Assembly (NCBI RefSeq): GCF_032062135.1
Contig: NC_092860.1
Span: forward strand, 154,770,403-154,834,402
DNA length: 64,000 bases
From: Pyxicephalus adspersus
Lineage: Eukaryota; Chordata; Amphibia; Anura; Pyxicephalidae
Direction of reading: 5' to 3'
Under the pieces are notes generated by a model. It saw nothing but the letters and a program-made list of their open reading frames with translations. It was not told the origin of the DNA and did no database searches. This document shows positions 35,670-47,049 of this stretch, piece by piece. Position 1 is the stretch's first letter. Each line of letters starts with the position of its first letter. A program made the translations under genes and the position numbers.

Positions 35670-36812
35670 AGCATAGTAATGTGTGCCAAAATAGGTGAAT
35701 ATTTGAAATTCCATAGTGTACTATTTCAATAAAATGGCAGAATTATTGAGCAGTTGCTGCATTAAATATTCACCAAAATCAGTCATTTATTGGACAATTA
35801 GACCTGTAGGTGAATGGGCATTACAAGGCATTGAGGTTTTTGAGTAAAAGTACTCTTCAGTTTGCTCCTTGCCTGCTTGTATTGTTATGTTGCAGGTTTG
35901 CACATTGGAAGTATTTTTGCCTTGTCATGTGTTACTATTTTTTACCAGTAAGAAATATTTAGTGGTGTGATCCAACGCTTCTTTATCATTGGCTCAGAAC
36001 AGCTCATGTGCCAATCACAAGTGCCAATCACATTCAAGCCTAACACTCTGACCTGGAGTAGGCCCAAGACTTATTGGCAATGAGCTGAAGCCCCTTCCTC
36101 ACCAGAAAATGTTTCTTTTTCCTCTAAAACGAAGAACATTGACAATATAATATTTAGTATAAAACATAACACACAAAGATTTAGCAGTTTTTAACGATAT
36201 AATTATTATCATTGTTGAATCCCCAGACTTAAATCCATCATCCGTCAGTAACATCATCCAACAAATAAACATGTTTTGATTTGTATACTTAATAAGGCTT
36301 GGCACTATCCAGGTTAACCTACACTCTGGAATCATTCTCTCTTATGATACGTATTCCTGTAATTATTTGATGTAAAAACCTATTTTTTTATCTGCCTTGA
36401 TTATGTTATCCTTTTAACCTTTTATATGTCTACATTGTTAATGTCTATTCATACTTATAATCAATACATTTTGAATTTTAACTGTATCCAATTGTGGTAT
36501 ATTAATTATAAGAAAACCCCAAATTCTTGGTGCCATATTATTCTTATTTATCCTTACAAGTACCAACAAGTGATGACTGATGTATCAAAAATGCACTAAA
36601 TCCCTACTGTGATATTTTACACAGCTACCTGCAGTCCAAGATAGGAATAAAGACTGTGTTGCATTGCAAAAAAGAAAAATTATATAGGTATAAGGTATAT
36701 ATATTAAGTTTCCCCAGTGGGAACAGTAACATGTTGCTTTAATGTTTCTATAAAATATTGTTTCTATATATTTTATTGAACCTTTATGTTATACCGCAAG
36801 TCCCTAAATAAG
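35670..36812. other. No gene; Penelope-type arm fragment at 36481-36535
   Basis: 'CCAATTGTGGTATA' and 'CTTGGTGCCATATTA' match one arm of the inverted-repeat element at 20694-21172. Nothing else is seen. Confidence 0.4.
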
Positions 36813-37554
36813 TACCGTGTTTCCCCGATTTTAGGACATCCCCATTAAGTAAGCCACCCCCGCAGCTCCAGATATCTGATCCTGCGTGTGTGTCCTTTAT
36901 GCTGGCTGCAGCGTGTGTGTCTTTGATGCTGGCTGCAGGGCGTGTCTATTCCTGAGCCAAACTGAAAGTAAAAAGCCTGCACAAGCCTTCTGAACAAGGA
37001 AGCAAGCTGCTGATCCCTGCCCTAACGGAGATCCCTGCACTTAATTACGGGTAAGTGATCAGAAGGGGACAATCATTTCATAGTGATCAGAAGGGGACAA
37101 TCATTTCATAGTGATCAGAAGGGGACAATCATTTCATAGTGATCAGAAGGGGACAATCATTTCATAGTGATCAGAAGGGGACAATCATTTCATAGTGATC
37201 AGAAGGGGACAATCATTTCATAGTGATCAGAAGGGGACAATCATTGCATAGAGTGATCAGAAGGGGACAGTCATTGCATAGAGTGATCAGAAGGGGACAG
37301 TCATTGGCATAGAGTGATCAGAAGGGGAATTTGAACGGCACATGAGTGATCAGCAGGGGAATATGAACGGCACATGAGTAATCAGAAGGGGACAATCAAT
37401 GGAACATGAGTGATCATGAGTGACTTTCAACAATAAATGTGTACTGTAGTCTTCTTCATGGAAAAATAAGACATCCCCTGAAAATAAGACCCAGGGCATA
37501 TTTTGGCATTTCAAAAAATATAAGAGAGTGCCTTATAATCGGGGAAACAGGGTA
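36813..37554. mobile_element. TIR element ('TACCGTGTTTCCCCG') with internal minisatellite
   Basis: The left end TACCGTGTTTCCCCGATT is the inverted complement of the right end ATCGGGGAAACAGGGTA with a few changes. 'TAAGACATCCCCTGAAAATAAGAC' type motifs lie next to the right end. There is no coding capacity, so this is a non-autonomous DNA transposon. The interior contains a 28-bp tandem array. Confidence 0.65.
37055..37400. repeat. 28-bp tandem array (GTGATCAGAAGGGGACAATC...)
   Basis: At least seven near-identical 28-bp units, followed by several degenerate 29-36-bp units in which CATTTCATA becomes CATTGCATAGA. It lies wholly inside the TIR element. Confidence 0.95.
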
Positions 37555-38147
37555 TGTCTATGTTCTTAGGATTCAGACCTTTTATTGAGCATTTGCATTT
37601 ATCTATATTAGCATCAATTACAAAAACAAGTTTTCATACTCTCTATGAAACACCATTTATAACATTTGCATAGTTACATAGCTGGGCTTTCTGCCAATGA
37701 CTCAGAGGTAAGACCAGTTTAAATTGCAAAGGATTCTCCCTGGAGAGGTTAAATAGTTAAGTACATCAACATTTCTAATGTATTTTGGAACTGCCTCAAG
37801 GCTAATGGTACATTTATAACAAAAGTCTAATAATAGAGACCTTTTGGGTTGTTTCTGGATACTGAAGCTCTCTGTTTTGCTTCATCTTGTCTGTCTCTAT
37901 CAGGAGAGTATGGCATAGTGGTCATAGCTTTTAAAATGAGAAATGAAACATTTTGAACTAAGATATATCAAGTCTCAAGAAGCAGACTCTGTGAAAAACA
38001 TTGAATAATTAATTGAGACAGAAAATACTCTGTATATGTGTTTTGAGGATTGTTTTCTCTTTTTAATAATGCAAATATATTATTTATTTTTAAAAAATAA
38101 GAGCTCCAGTGACTTAAAAGTCCATAATGTTATTTTGCTTGTTACTC

Positions 38148-38625
38148 CAGTTTCATAGTTAGGTTGAAAAAAAAAAACATAGCATTCAACCAAGGGGAAA
38201 AACATACTAGAAAACCTGCATATTCTACATAGAAATCGATACATACCATTGATCCAGAGGAAGGTAAAAAAACATGTAAAACATGTTTGCGTTTAACAAT
38301 ATGGGCAGCATGGTGGCTCAGTGGTCAGCATTCTGTCCTTTGCAACGCTGGGTCCCAGGTTTGAATCTCTGCCAGGACTCTATCTGCATGGAGTTTGCAG
38401 TGGGTTTCCTCCGGGTGCTCCGGTTTCCTCCCACATTCCAAAAACATGCAGTTAGGTTAATCAGCTTTACAAATTGTCTTTAGACTGTAATAAAGACATA
38501 TGACTATGGTAGAGACATTAGATTGTTAGCCTCTTTGAGGGACAGTTAGTCATATGACTATGGACTTTGTAAAGCGCTGCATAATATGGCAGCGATATAT
38601 AAATACTGTGTAATAATAATAGCAA
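38148..38625. repeat. Two interspersed repeats in series
   Basis: 38148-38290 resembles the short repeat at 18118 ('TTTCATAGTTAGGTTGAAAA'). 38300-38625 is an unbroken tRNA-like repeat with 'GGTGGCTCAGTGGTCAGCA' (A-box-like) and 'GTTTGAATCTC' (B-box-like), then 'CTCCGGTTTCCTCCCACATT', ending in the TTTGTAAAGCGCTGC...AATAATAATA type tail. Confidence 0.65.
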
Positions 38626-39235
38626 TATATAAGTGGATAACATACTATCCTTTACCCTGGATTCCCCCACGATGTTCAAGCAAGAGTCATGTAAAAGTCA
38701 CATAGATCTCAGGGAGCAAATAGTAGCCCAAATATTCATGAGAATCCTAGCCAGTAATTTCATAACATTTTATAAAACCCCCATCCACACTACGAAAATA
38801 AAAAAAAAAACAATATTAGATTGTCTCACCCCCCCAGGTGTTTTGTTTTTTTCAAATAAATAGTAAAAGGGGGGAGCAAAAAAATAGGCCTTGCATGGAA
38901 TGCTAGATTTGCATTCATTTAATGTTTAATAAACCGAGTTTAAATATGCATAGACAACAGCAAAATGAGTATATACACAGCAAATATGAATAGTTGATGC
39001 ATATGAATGTTCAATATTTACAGAGATATACAAATATAAAAATCATATCAAGTAATATCAGAATGAATAATGAATATGATGTCAATTGATTTGAGAATCA
39101 ATTAATTCACAATTCACACACTACCCAACAGGACCACCCTTGTATGACTATCATAGCAACAGAGAGGTGGTAAACGTGCCCGACACAGGAGTGCTTTGCA
39201 TGTTTTTTTCCAACATAGCATCTGGATTGCGTTAG

Positions 39236-39990
39236 AGTAACTTCAGAAAGTATTCCGACCCCCTTCACTTTTTTAAATGTTGTTAATATAATTATTATAC
39301 AGTATTTATATTGAGCCAATATGTATACAATGCTTTACAAAGTCCAAAATCGTGTCTGTCTGTCCCTGAAAGGGGCTCACACTCTAATGGTCCTACCTCA
39401 ATTACATTGCAGTCTGATGTTACAATCATTTAAATTATTGTTTTCCTCATTAATCCACACTTAGTACCCCATAATGACAAAGTGAATACAGAATTTTACA
39501 CAATTTGGTATATTTATTAAAAAGATAAAATTGAAATCTCACACTTACATAAGAATTCCGACCTTTTGCAACAACACTTGAAATTTAGCTTGGGTGCCTT
39601 CCATTTTTCTTGATCATTGCCGAGATGTTTTTTAATCTTGATTGGAGTCCGCATGTGGTAAGTAAAATTGATTGGACTCGCTATAGAAGAGGTAATGCTT
39701 ATCAGAGATATCTGATAACTGTCTTACAATGCTCAGGACCTCAAACTGGGCCAAAATTTCACCTTACAACATGATAACTAACCCAAAGTATAAAGGGAAG
39801 ACCTAAAAAATGTTTGAAGGGGTTGCACAATGTTAAAACGAGAAAAACTATTCTAGAATGACCCAACTAACGAACATCTCTGGAGAGACTTGAAAATGGC
39901 TGTCCACCAACAAACCCATCTGAGCTGACTTAGCTTGAAAGGATTCGTAAAGAAGAATGGCAGAAAACTCCCTGTGACCGACACCATCTC
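39236..39990 (+). mobile_element. Second Tc1/mariner-type transposon relic
   Basis: Begins with 'AACTTCAGAAAGTATTCCGA', repeats 'AAGAATTCCGACCTTTTGCA' internally, and includes 'TACCCCATAATGACAAAGTG'. The C-terminal part of a Tc1 transposase in broken frame lies around 39720-39970. An interspersed repeat (39290-39420) is inserted near the left end. Much shorter than an intact copy; dead. Confidence 0.55.
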
Positions 39991-41019
39991 TCAACCCCAC
40001 CCTGAGCATAGACTTTCCAGCACGCTCTGCAACAGTCTACTCGCCAGCAGGCCCGAAGGAGGGTTGGTCACGGGGCAATGTTGACCACTCTGTTACCCCT
40101 TGCCCCTTACACCATCACCGATAGACCGCCACAACCTGCCTAGACGGAAGCATGCTCTGTTACCCTTGACAACCGCAGTTATGCTTCTGCTTCTTTATTG
40201 TCACCTGCTGCCACTCCAGGCCGGGATGTCTCAGCAATCACAATGTTACAGTAGCGTTTCGGGTTAGCAAGTTACACTATTTCTACTTAGAGCATTCAGA
40301 GGCTCCCTGCAGTGCTCAATGTGACAGTGCCGTTGTCCTTAGCAACAAGATGGTAACCATGAGCGCTCCCCCTGCTGGGCTTACATGGCTTTATCTATGC
40401 CAACCACATAGGTGGGACTAATACAACAATCCAAGGACAGCAGGGTGGGGCTGCCTGAAGGGCTGTGTCCACATGGAGTATGATGCTTGTGTACACTTCT
40501 CAAAATGCCCTTGTTCAAGACTTTTTTTAATATTAATTTCATAAATGCAGGTTTTATGAACTGCAAACCCCCAGATTATTAATCACCACAAAATACAAAT
40601 TTCACAGAGACTAAACTAGGCATGTCTGGGACTTGTGGTTCACCAGAACAGACTAACTATGGTTTTCAGGCTTTCCTGAGGCCTAGGAAACTAGTTCTTG
40701 ATCTCAAAATGCTCACCATAACTAACCAGTTACAAATCATTCAACTACTACTTTATACAGGATGGTATATTAGAAATACAAAGATTAATAATAAATGTGT
40801 TTCAGAATACAGCCACAGAGTATACCTATGGTTTGATGAGAGCCAGGAGATCATTTCAGTGACTGTTACTTTTGTATAGTGAAAACTTCATGATATAATA
40901 AGAACAATAAATGTAACTTATAGTATCCTAGTCTACCATCAGCTATACGCCCAGTGCCTCATTCAGATGAAATCCATGTGCCGGTTTTCGTTACACTACC
41001 CTCTCTTATAGAACATGAT
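39991..41019. other. No recognisable gene
   Basis: A more GC-rich block (40000-40460) of unknown type. An 85-codon frame at 40622-40879 has no domain and no splice sites that would join it to the Ig cluster. Confidence 0.35.
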
Positions 41020-42135
41020 TATGGTGATAAATTAGGTGACAACAATGATGAAGAGTTTGAAATTGAAGAGGACTCTGTTCATAAGTTAGGTGATTTGGCA
41101 CGTGACTTGGGACTATAGAAGAAGGCTTCTGAACTCCTAGCCTCAAGACTGCCTGGGATGAGAAACAAAGGTATGATACTTTCGAACATCAGAAATTGCA
41201 TTTGTGCAGTACTTTAGAACTGAGAGCGGCTTTGTGTATTGTCATAACATACTTGGTTTAATGGAGGAATTAAATTGTGTCCTCCTTGACAATGGCAATA
41301 TATTTGGGTCAGTCCCAATTGGCACTTCAGTTTCTCTTTGTGAAGAATATGCAGACATAAAGAGAGTCATTGAGTTTTTGCAATATCATCAACACAATTG
41401 AGTCATCTGTGTTGACCTTAAAATGTTATGCTTCCTTCTTGGTCAGCAATGCGGATACACCAAGTATCCCTGTTATCTGTGCATGTGGGACAGCAGAGCG
41501 CGTGAGAGGCATTGGGTGGAAAGGAATTGGCCTCCAAGATCTGCCCTAAAACCAGGTGATCCAAACATTCTACATGAGCCACTTGTTGTATAGAAAGAAT
41601 ATTATATTCCCGTCTCTGCACATGAAACTGGGTCTGATGAAGCAGTTCGTGAAAGCTTTGCCAAATGAAGGAGAATGTTTCAACTACCTGATTTTGGCAA
41701 TTCCTAGCTGTCATTTGAAAAAATAAAGGCAGATGTGTTTGATGGTCCACAGATTTGGCAGCTCAAAGATGAACATTTCATCAGAACAATGTCAGAAGTC
41801 TAAAGAAAGGCTTAATTATCATTCAAAGCCATTGCCAAGGACATTCTTGGAAACATGCAAGAAAATAAACAGACATTGTCCAGAAACTCTTGGAGAGCTA
41901 CAAAATGCTTGGTTGCAATATGAGCATCAAGATGCATTTTCTGCATAGCCATCTCTATAACTTCCTTTGGCAGTCAGTGATTACCAAAGTGAATGATTCC
42001 ACCAAGATTTGAGGGTCATGGAAGGACGGTAACAGGGTAGATGGGATGTACATATGATGGCTGACTATTGTTGGAGCATCCGGTGGGATTGTCCTAACAA
42101 TGAACACTCCAGGAAAAGCTATAGGTGTTATTTTT
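41020..42135 (+). pseudogene. Relic of a repeated 'YTKYPC-LCMWDSRAR' protein family
   Basis: Across three frames the segment shows a consistent protein order: an acidic lead, 'DLARDLGL', 'KKASELLASRLPGMRNK' and 'VLLDNGNIFGSVPIG'. Then come 'CGYTKYPCYLCMWDSRARE', 'LHMKLGLMKQFVKALPNEG', 'CNMSIKMHFLHSHL' and 'MADYCWSI'. I recognise this order from a protein family found in many copies in arthropod, cnidarian and fish genomes and thought to be mobile-element borne. The CxxC with a following W-D-S could be metal-binding. Its function is not known to me. Stops and frameshifts show it is dead here. Confidence 0.6.
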
Positions 42136-42997
42136 TATCTTAATCGGTTACCCAATTAATTTTCAAATGTTTTACTGTAAAAAAAAATGTCATGGAGTAA
42201 CAATAAATCTCATTGTTTGAACAAAAGAAACTTAAATAAATAGTACATTCAAGTTATTATTTCATTGTTTGTAAAAATTGTATGTTCTTGGACAAAAATG
42301 GAGGGTATCCTGTATCATAACAACTGGATGTGATAGAAAAAAACTGGGGTGATTTCTGGATTCACCTCCCACAAATTAGTAAAAAACAAGTGTAACTCAA
42401 CAAAAAATACGGTCCCCAGTGTTATTCATTAGGGTCGAGGGCAGTGTAATGAAATGTTGATTGTTAGAGAATGAACATTACTTATCCAACAGGATAGACT
42501 GTAACAACTTCCTGAAAGATGTCTTGGGGACACCAGCATTAATAGGTTTTTCTTGAGAGCATGATGAATGATAAGTGCAATGACTTACAACAGCAACATC
42601 AACAACTTAGCATCAAAACAACAGCCTTCTCAATTTTTTGGGGTAAGGTTTTTTGAATCTTGAGTAAAGATCTTTATAAACTGACCACAAAGGGTTAATG
42701 AACTGCAACAGGGAAAATATGCCATGTGTGGGTATGTGTAGCAAAGCCACAGGAAATAACAAAAGAAGTAAAATGTTTCTTCCTGTAACCTCTGATATTT
42801 TTTCAGTGTTCTACCTTCCACCTATACTTTATTCAAACTTTCTAATGCCAGGTTTTATGCCCAAACTATTCAGTGCTGAATATTTTAATCCGACTGCCAT
42901 GTTTTAATAGTGTAATCCCTTGTAGTAGTGTAATATTGTGATCAACATGGTGTAACAAGTTAGGCTTAGTTTACAGCAGCATGAAGAAAAGTGCCAT
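42136..42997. other. No recognisable feature
   Basis: AT-rich intergenic sequence. Confidence 0.35.
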
Positions 42998-43225
42998 TTA
43001 CCCCTCCTGAGTGACTACTTGGCAACTGCTAGGGATTGGTAACCGGTGGTAACTGCTAGACACCTGGGGGATTGGTAACCGGTGGAAACTGCTAGGCACC
43101 TGGGGGATTGGCAACAGGCGGTAACTGCTAGGCACCTGGGGGATTGGTAACGGGTGGTAACTGCTAGGCACCTGGGGGATTGGCAACAGGCGGTAACTGC
43201 TAGGCACCAGGGTTTAGTAACAGGC
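42998..43225. repeat. 36-bp tandem array, open on both strands
   Basis: About five units of 'AACTGCTAGGCACCTGGGGG' plus 'ATTGGTAACCGGTGGT', the last one degenerate. Because 36 is divisible by three, frames stay open; the minus strand reads a 12-residue repeat (SSYRLLPIPQVP). No evidence that it is translated. Confidence 0.9.
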
Positions 43226-43749
43226 AGTGACTGCTGTTTTTTTCAGGCCTAGCAATTTTTTAAGACGCAGTGGTTCCTGGTGAAAGGAAAATGAGTGGTA
43301 AATGCAGCAAATGCAACCTTACTGCCAATTTAAATGCAGCCTAACTTCATATGTCACCTCCTAGCACTAAATCTCAGTAACACAAAACTTTTGTCTGTCT
43401 ATGCACTGAGCCCAGTGAGTCCCAAGCTTGCGCAGCTTCTCTCTTTTTTCGGATGCTCAATGTTTCGTTAAGTGCTCATCTCATTATGCATGCGTGAGAT
43501 TAAGAATGTTTATTATGTTATAGGAAAGCCCCTGAATATGTTCCCAATGTCAGGCATGCACAAAAGGAGTAGCCCACAGCCACCTGGAATATGGGACACC
43601 CCAGGAGGCTTTTTCTTGCAGTCTTTACCACCATGGCAGTAAAAACAGAACGGTAGGGGTCCTCTCCAAAAAATACCAATAAAAAAAAACAAACTTATCA
43701 CTGTTCATATTCTATGGGAAAAAAAAACTGCCTATGAAGTGTATCCACC

Positions 43750-44975
43750 CACAGTGTAATAGGTGTGCGTGTAATGTCTGCTTGCCATATTCTGCAGCCT
43801 AACAACTCATATCTTCTAAATTGTTGATAAACAGGGGACTCTCATAGCTACCAATAACGACAATTTCTTTACAGAATATCAAGATATGGGGATCACAAGT
43901 TTTAAAATTTGTGGAAATTGAAAATGCAAATTAAGGACCCCCAGGGTCCATTTACATAACAAGGAATATTGGGGTGGGGCCCCTAAATCTTTTACCTACC
44001 TTTCACAAAGCTATGATTGTTATAATGTGCTACCCTTTCTGCTTCTGTTCTTTGGACCACAGTTTATCTGGAATGGGGAGGTGCAGGAAACAGAAAATGT
44101 AGGTGCAAGTGAGGGACACTTGTATAGTCCCCCCTAAAATTTCATTGGCATGGCATCATTACAACATATAAAATATTCTGCTCATTAAACTGTCCCCTTC
44201 CCCACCATTAACCCTAATTTCACTAGAACAGGGTGCAGGTAAACAAAATGATAGATACAAGTGGGGGGCACCTGTGGCTAACACCCCCCAAACATTCTTT
44301 TCCATGGCATCATTACAACATACAAAACTCTGCCCATCAAAACATGCTGCCCTGTTACACATGCCTGTACCCAATCAGTACCTGAGCCGTTATTTGATTT
44401 ATATAGTGATGATATTTAGGGGTTGTTAGCCACAGGCGTTCCCCACACGGTTTCAGTTCCATACACCTCCCCATTGCAGAGAAACTGGGGTTTAAGTGTC
44501 AGAAGTGGGCAGTAATGTGTAACAGGGTCGTGTGTGGTTTTGTACCCTTCACCGTTGTAGGTAAATTGGGATTACATAGTATGACATTTTGTAGATTTGT
44601 GACAGGTAGGTATCAATTAAGGGGTCCCACCCCAATTCTCCTTGCTATGTAAGAAGTTGTCCTGGGGGTCACCAATTTTCAATTAAGGACACCTAGGCGC
44701 AGGAAACAGGAACCCTGATGTTGTATTTTCACAAGTTTTTACAATTGTGATTCCCATGGGGGCTGGAATTGTGATTACTATGAGATATGAGGGTCCCTTG
44801 TGCACCCTGAAAATGTCGAGTGGCTATGACTTCTGGTTTATGAGATATAAAGTTTTGTATACAGTGAGTTGTAAGGCTGGCGTATATGACCTGCATATAC
44901 ACACACACAACTATTTTGCTGCAGATGACGTCACTACATGTGCCCAGGTGGCGACATTGTTACACAATTTTTTTT
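43750..44975. mobile_element. Large foldback element family G, copy 1
   Basis: The left half contains 'GCAGCCTAACAACTCATAT', 'GAAAATGCAAATTAAGGACC' and 'ATTGGGGTGGGGCCCCTAAA'. The same motifs return inverted in the right half: 'GGTCCCACCCCAATTCTCC', 'CAATTTTCAATTAAGGAC' and 'GAGTTGTAAGGCTGG'. The whole is a long imperfect palindrome without coding capacity. A second copy is at 51032-51965. Confidence 0.7.
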
Positions 44976-45141
44976 TTTTCAATAGAAAAATCAGCACAAC
45001 TTTATAGTCCCACAGACTCTTATTAGGAGCTGGCATCCTCTGAATGGATGATAGCTGAGAAAGGACCAGCCTCTCTGTTTAGAGCAGAATCCCACCAACC
45101 AAAAAGGGGCTGGGGAGAACTCTGCTTAGATCATCTCACTC

Positions 45142-45148
45142 ATAAAAG
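45142..45148 (+). promoter_or_regulatory. TATA-like box of gene B
   Basis: ATAAAAG lies 42 bases before the ATG at 45184, giving a predicted start site near 45172 and a very short 5' leader. Confidence 0.45.
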
Positions 45149-45183
45149 TTCAGGAGCCTGCTGACAAGATTACAGCTTGCAAG

Positions 45184-45241
45184 ATGAAAGTCAGAACTTT
45201 TATAACATGCGGACTAGTAATCCTTCAATATTCACCATTGA
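45184..45241 (+). CDS. Gene B, signal-peptide exon (CD48/CD58-like)
   Basis: ATG with A at -3. Nineteen codons (MKVRTFITCGLVILQYSPL) form a short basic n-region and a hydrophobic core. The exon ends in phase 1 at A|GTACGT, and the junction codon with the next exon is AGT (Ser), giving a likely cleavage region around PLSVG. The donor is GTACGT, weaker than consensus. Distance and phase to the Ig exon (370 bp, phase 1) fit well. Confidence 0.65.
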
Positions 45242-45611
45242 GTACGTTTTTTTCTATATTTGCTTCTTTTATAGATTTGTAATTACTAATCTTTTTTTGC
45301 ATGCTGTGATGAGATTTGTGACTTTTGCATCCAGTTTTACCCTCAATCCTTGTTTTATTTTTGCTCCTGGTTTTATTATAGATTTTTGTTTTCCTAATGT
45401 AATATTTATTTTAGTTATTACAATATACATTTATCTACACATTTATCTCCCTGCTATATAATAGGGAATGCCCAACAGGTGGATAGCAATCTACCAGTAG
45501 ATGGCAAAGGCAACGCAAGTTGATCCTGGAGCCTGCATTTCAAAATAAAAGTTTTTAGTACTAGGGCCTGGTAAATTTGTTTTTTTTTTCTTTTTTTTTT
45601 TTACTCTGCAG

Positions 45612-45932
45612 GTGTTGGCTCTTCAAGAACACATTTTATAGATGCAAAAATCGGCTCTGATATTCATCTCCTGATACCCAAACCAATTAATGGCAGCAAG
45701 GAATTGTTTTTTGACATTTATGCTGGTGATAAGCATATAGGGAATTATTACTTTGGTCTACAGGCCTTCAATGGATACCAGAACCGTCTTGAATATGTTT
45801 CAGAGTCCAGAACCATCATTCTGAGGAAATGGACACCAGCTGATGGCCAGAGCTTCAAAGCTGAAATAAAAAGCTCCAATGAGAACAATCAATTGACTTC
45901 CTATGATGTGTATTACAACATTACCATCCATG
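45612..45932 (+). CDS. Gene B, V-like Ig domain exon
   Basis: A long pyrimidine tract and TCTGCAG acceptor, with donor G|GTAAGT, both phase 1. The exon is 321 bp, identical in length to the gene A Ig exon, and clearly paralogous: 'AGDKHIGNY', 'YVSESRTIILRKWTPADG' and 'NNQLTSYDVYYNITI' are shared or nearly so. There is no cysteine. The core Trp of gene A's 'ELFWDIF' is Phe here ('ELFFDIY'). Possible N-glycosylation sites are NGS and NIT. As in A, this is a disulfide-free CD2-family-type V domain, predicted to be the only extracellular domain. Confidence 0.8.
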
Positions 45933-46921
45933 GTAAGTCAATGGAAACTTGACATAAAACATTGAGATGGTCAATTAATGAATTGTTTAAACCCCAAAAT
46001 CTTCTTAAAACAGCTTCTCACCTAATGTCACCACTTCCAGCTTTCTGACTCGGGAATAAATCCTAATCACTTAAACTGGTTCAAAAACAAGATGGGGACC
46101 CAGGAAGCAATATGGTTTTCATTACTAACTGCTCAATCCCAAAAGAGAAAATAGGTTCTGACTATTTTCAAGAATTTAGGACAAGAAGTGGTAGTCATGG
46201 GCGTATAGCGGAAAGAATGCCAAGGTTGCATCCATTATGGTTTACTAGACTAATACTTCTGCAAAATGGTCATGGGACTTTGTAGCAGCCCCATTTTTTA
46301 ATATCAGGGGATTATGGGTAGGGTTGACAAGCATGTTAAATCATCTTGATATTACAGAAGTAGCCTCCAACTTTTGAAATATTCTTGTAGAGTTTTGACA
46401 TTAGACTCAGCAAACTATGAACAGAAGCCTGCAGCAAAACATGATCAAGACAAGGAATTTATTTAAAAGAAAGATGGTGGAGACCAAGGACCATAAACAT
46501 CCTTCAGTGTCAGACCCATCAAACTATACAGCTACTGGAAACATTCCAGAAGTATTATCTACTTTTTGATGATCTAGCTTTCAAAAAACATACATAGAGC
46601 ATAAGAAACATCAGATTGAGGAATGAAACAAAATGTATTAGGTCAAATCTGAGGTTGGCAAAGGGTTTGTTTTTAGGCAATCACTTTTGATAGAATATTC
46701 CATTCCGTGTCAGCTAAAAAGTCAAGGAAGCTACCCCTGTAAGAGAGGAGAGAACTGGAGCCAAGTGATTGGAGCCATTTCCTCTCTCCACAAGGACATG
46801 CATACTTTGAGGAATTTTAAGATATTTGCCCAGCACATTTCTGCAAACGAAGTCTGTAATGGGTTATTATCTGCATTATATTATTTTTACTGATCCCCCT
46901 AAATGTGTTCCATTTCACCAG
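45933..46921. other. Intron 2 of gene B
   Basis: Shares recognisable stretches with intron 2 of gene A: 'AAAATGGTCA' followed by 'CAGC(T/C)CCATTTTTT' here and near 9650, and 'GGTGGAGACCAA' versus 'GCTGGAGACCAAACACACAT' near 10470. No additional exon is seen. Confidence 0.6.
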
Positions 46922-47049
46922 AACCACTACATGGCGTTACCAGGAACAACACGGAGAGCGCATTTTCATCTAGTAGTTGTCTTATGGTGTTTGAGGTTCT
47001 CTTCTTTTCTGTCATCAGTGTCATCATCAGTACTATGTATGGTAATTGA
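46922..47049 (+). CDS. Gene B, terminal exon with GPI-signal-like tail
   Basis: The acceptor TTCCATTTCACCAG is followed in phase 1 by a short stalk (PLHGVTRNNTESAFSSSS, with an NNT sequon), then CLMVFEVLFFSVISVIIST and MYGN before a TGA. A small-residue patch followed by a hydrophobic C-terminus with almost nothing behind it is the pattern of a GPI-attachment signal, as in CD48 and one CD58 form. The internal Glu weakens both a GPI and a transmembrane reading. The three exons total 507 coding bases (168 residues). A GGTAAGT lies 18 bases after the stop. Confidence 0.6.

Noticed and set aside
37055..37400. Regular repeats as a CRISPR array
   Set aside because: Units are contiguous without unique spacers, and the genome is a vertebrate.
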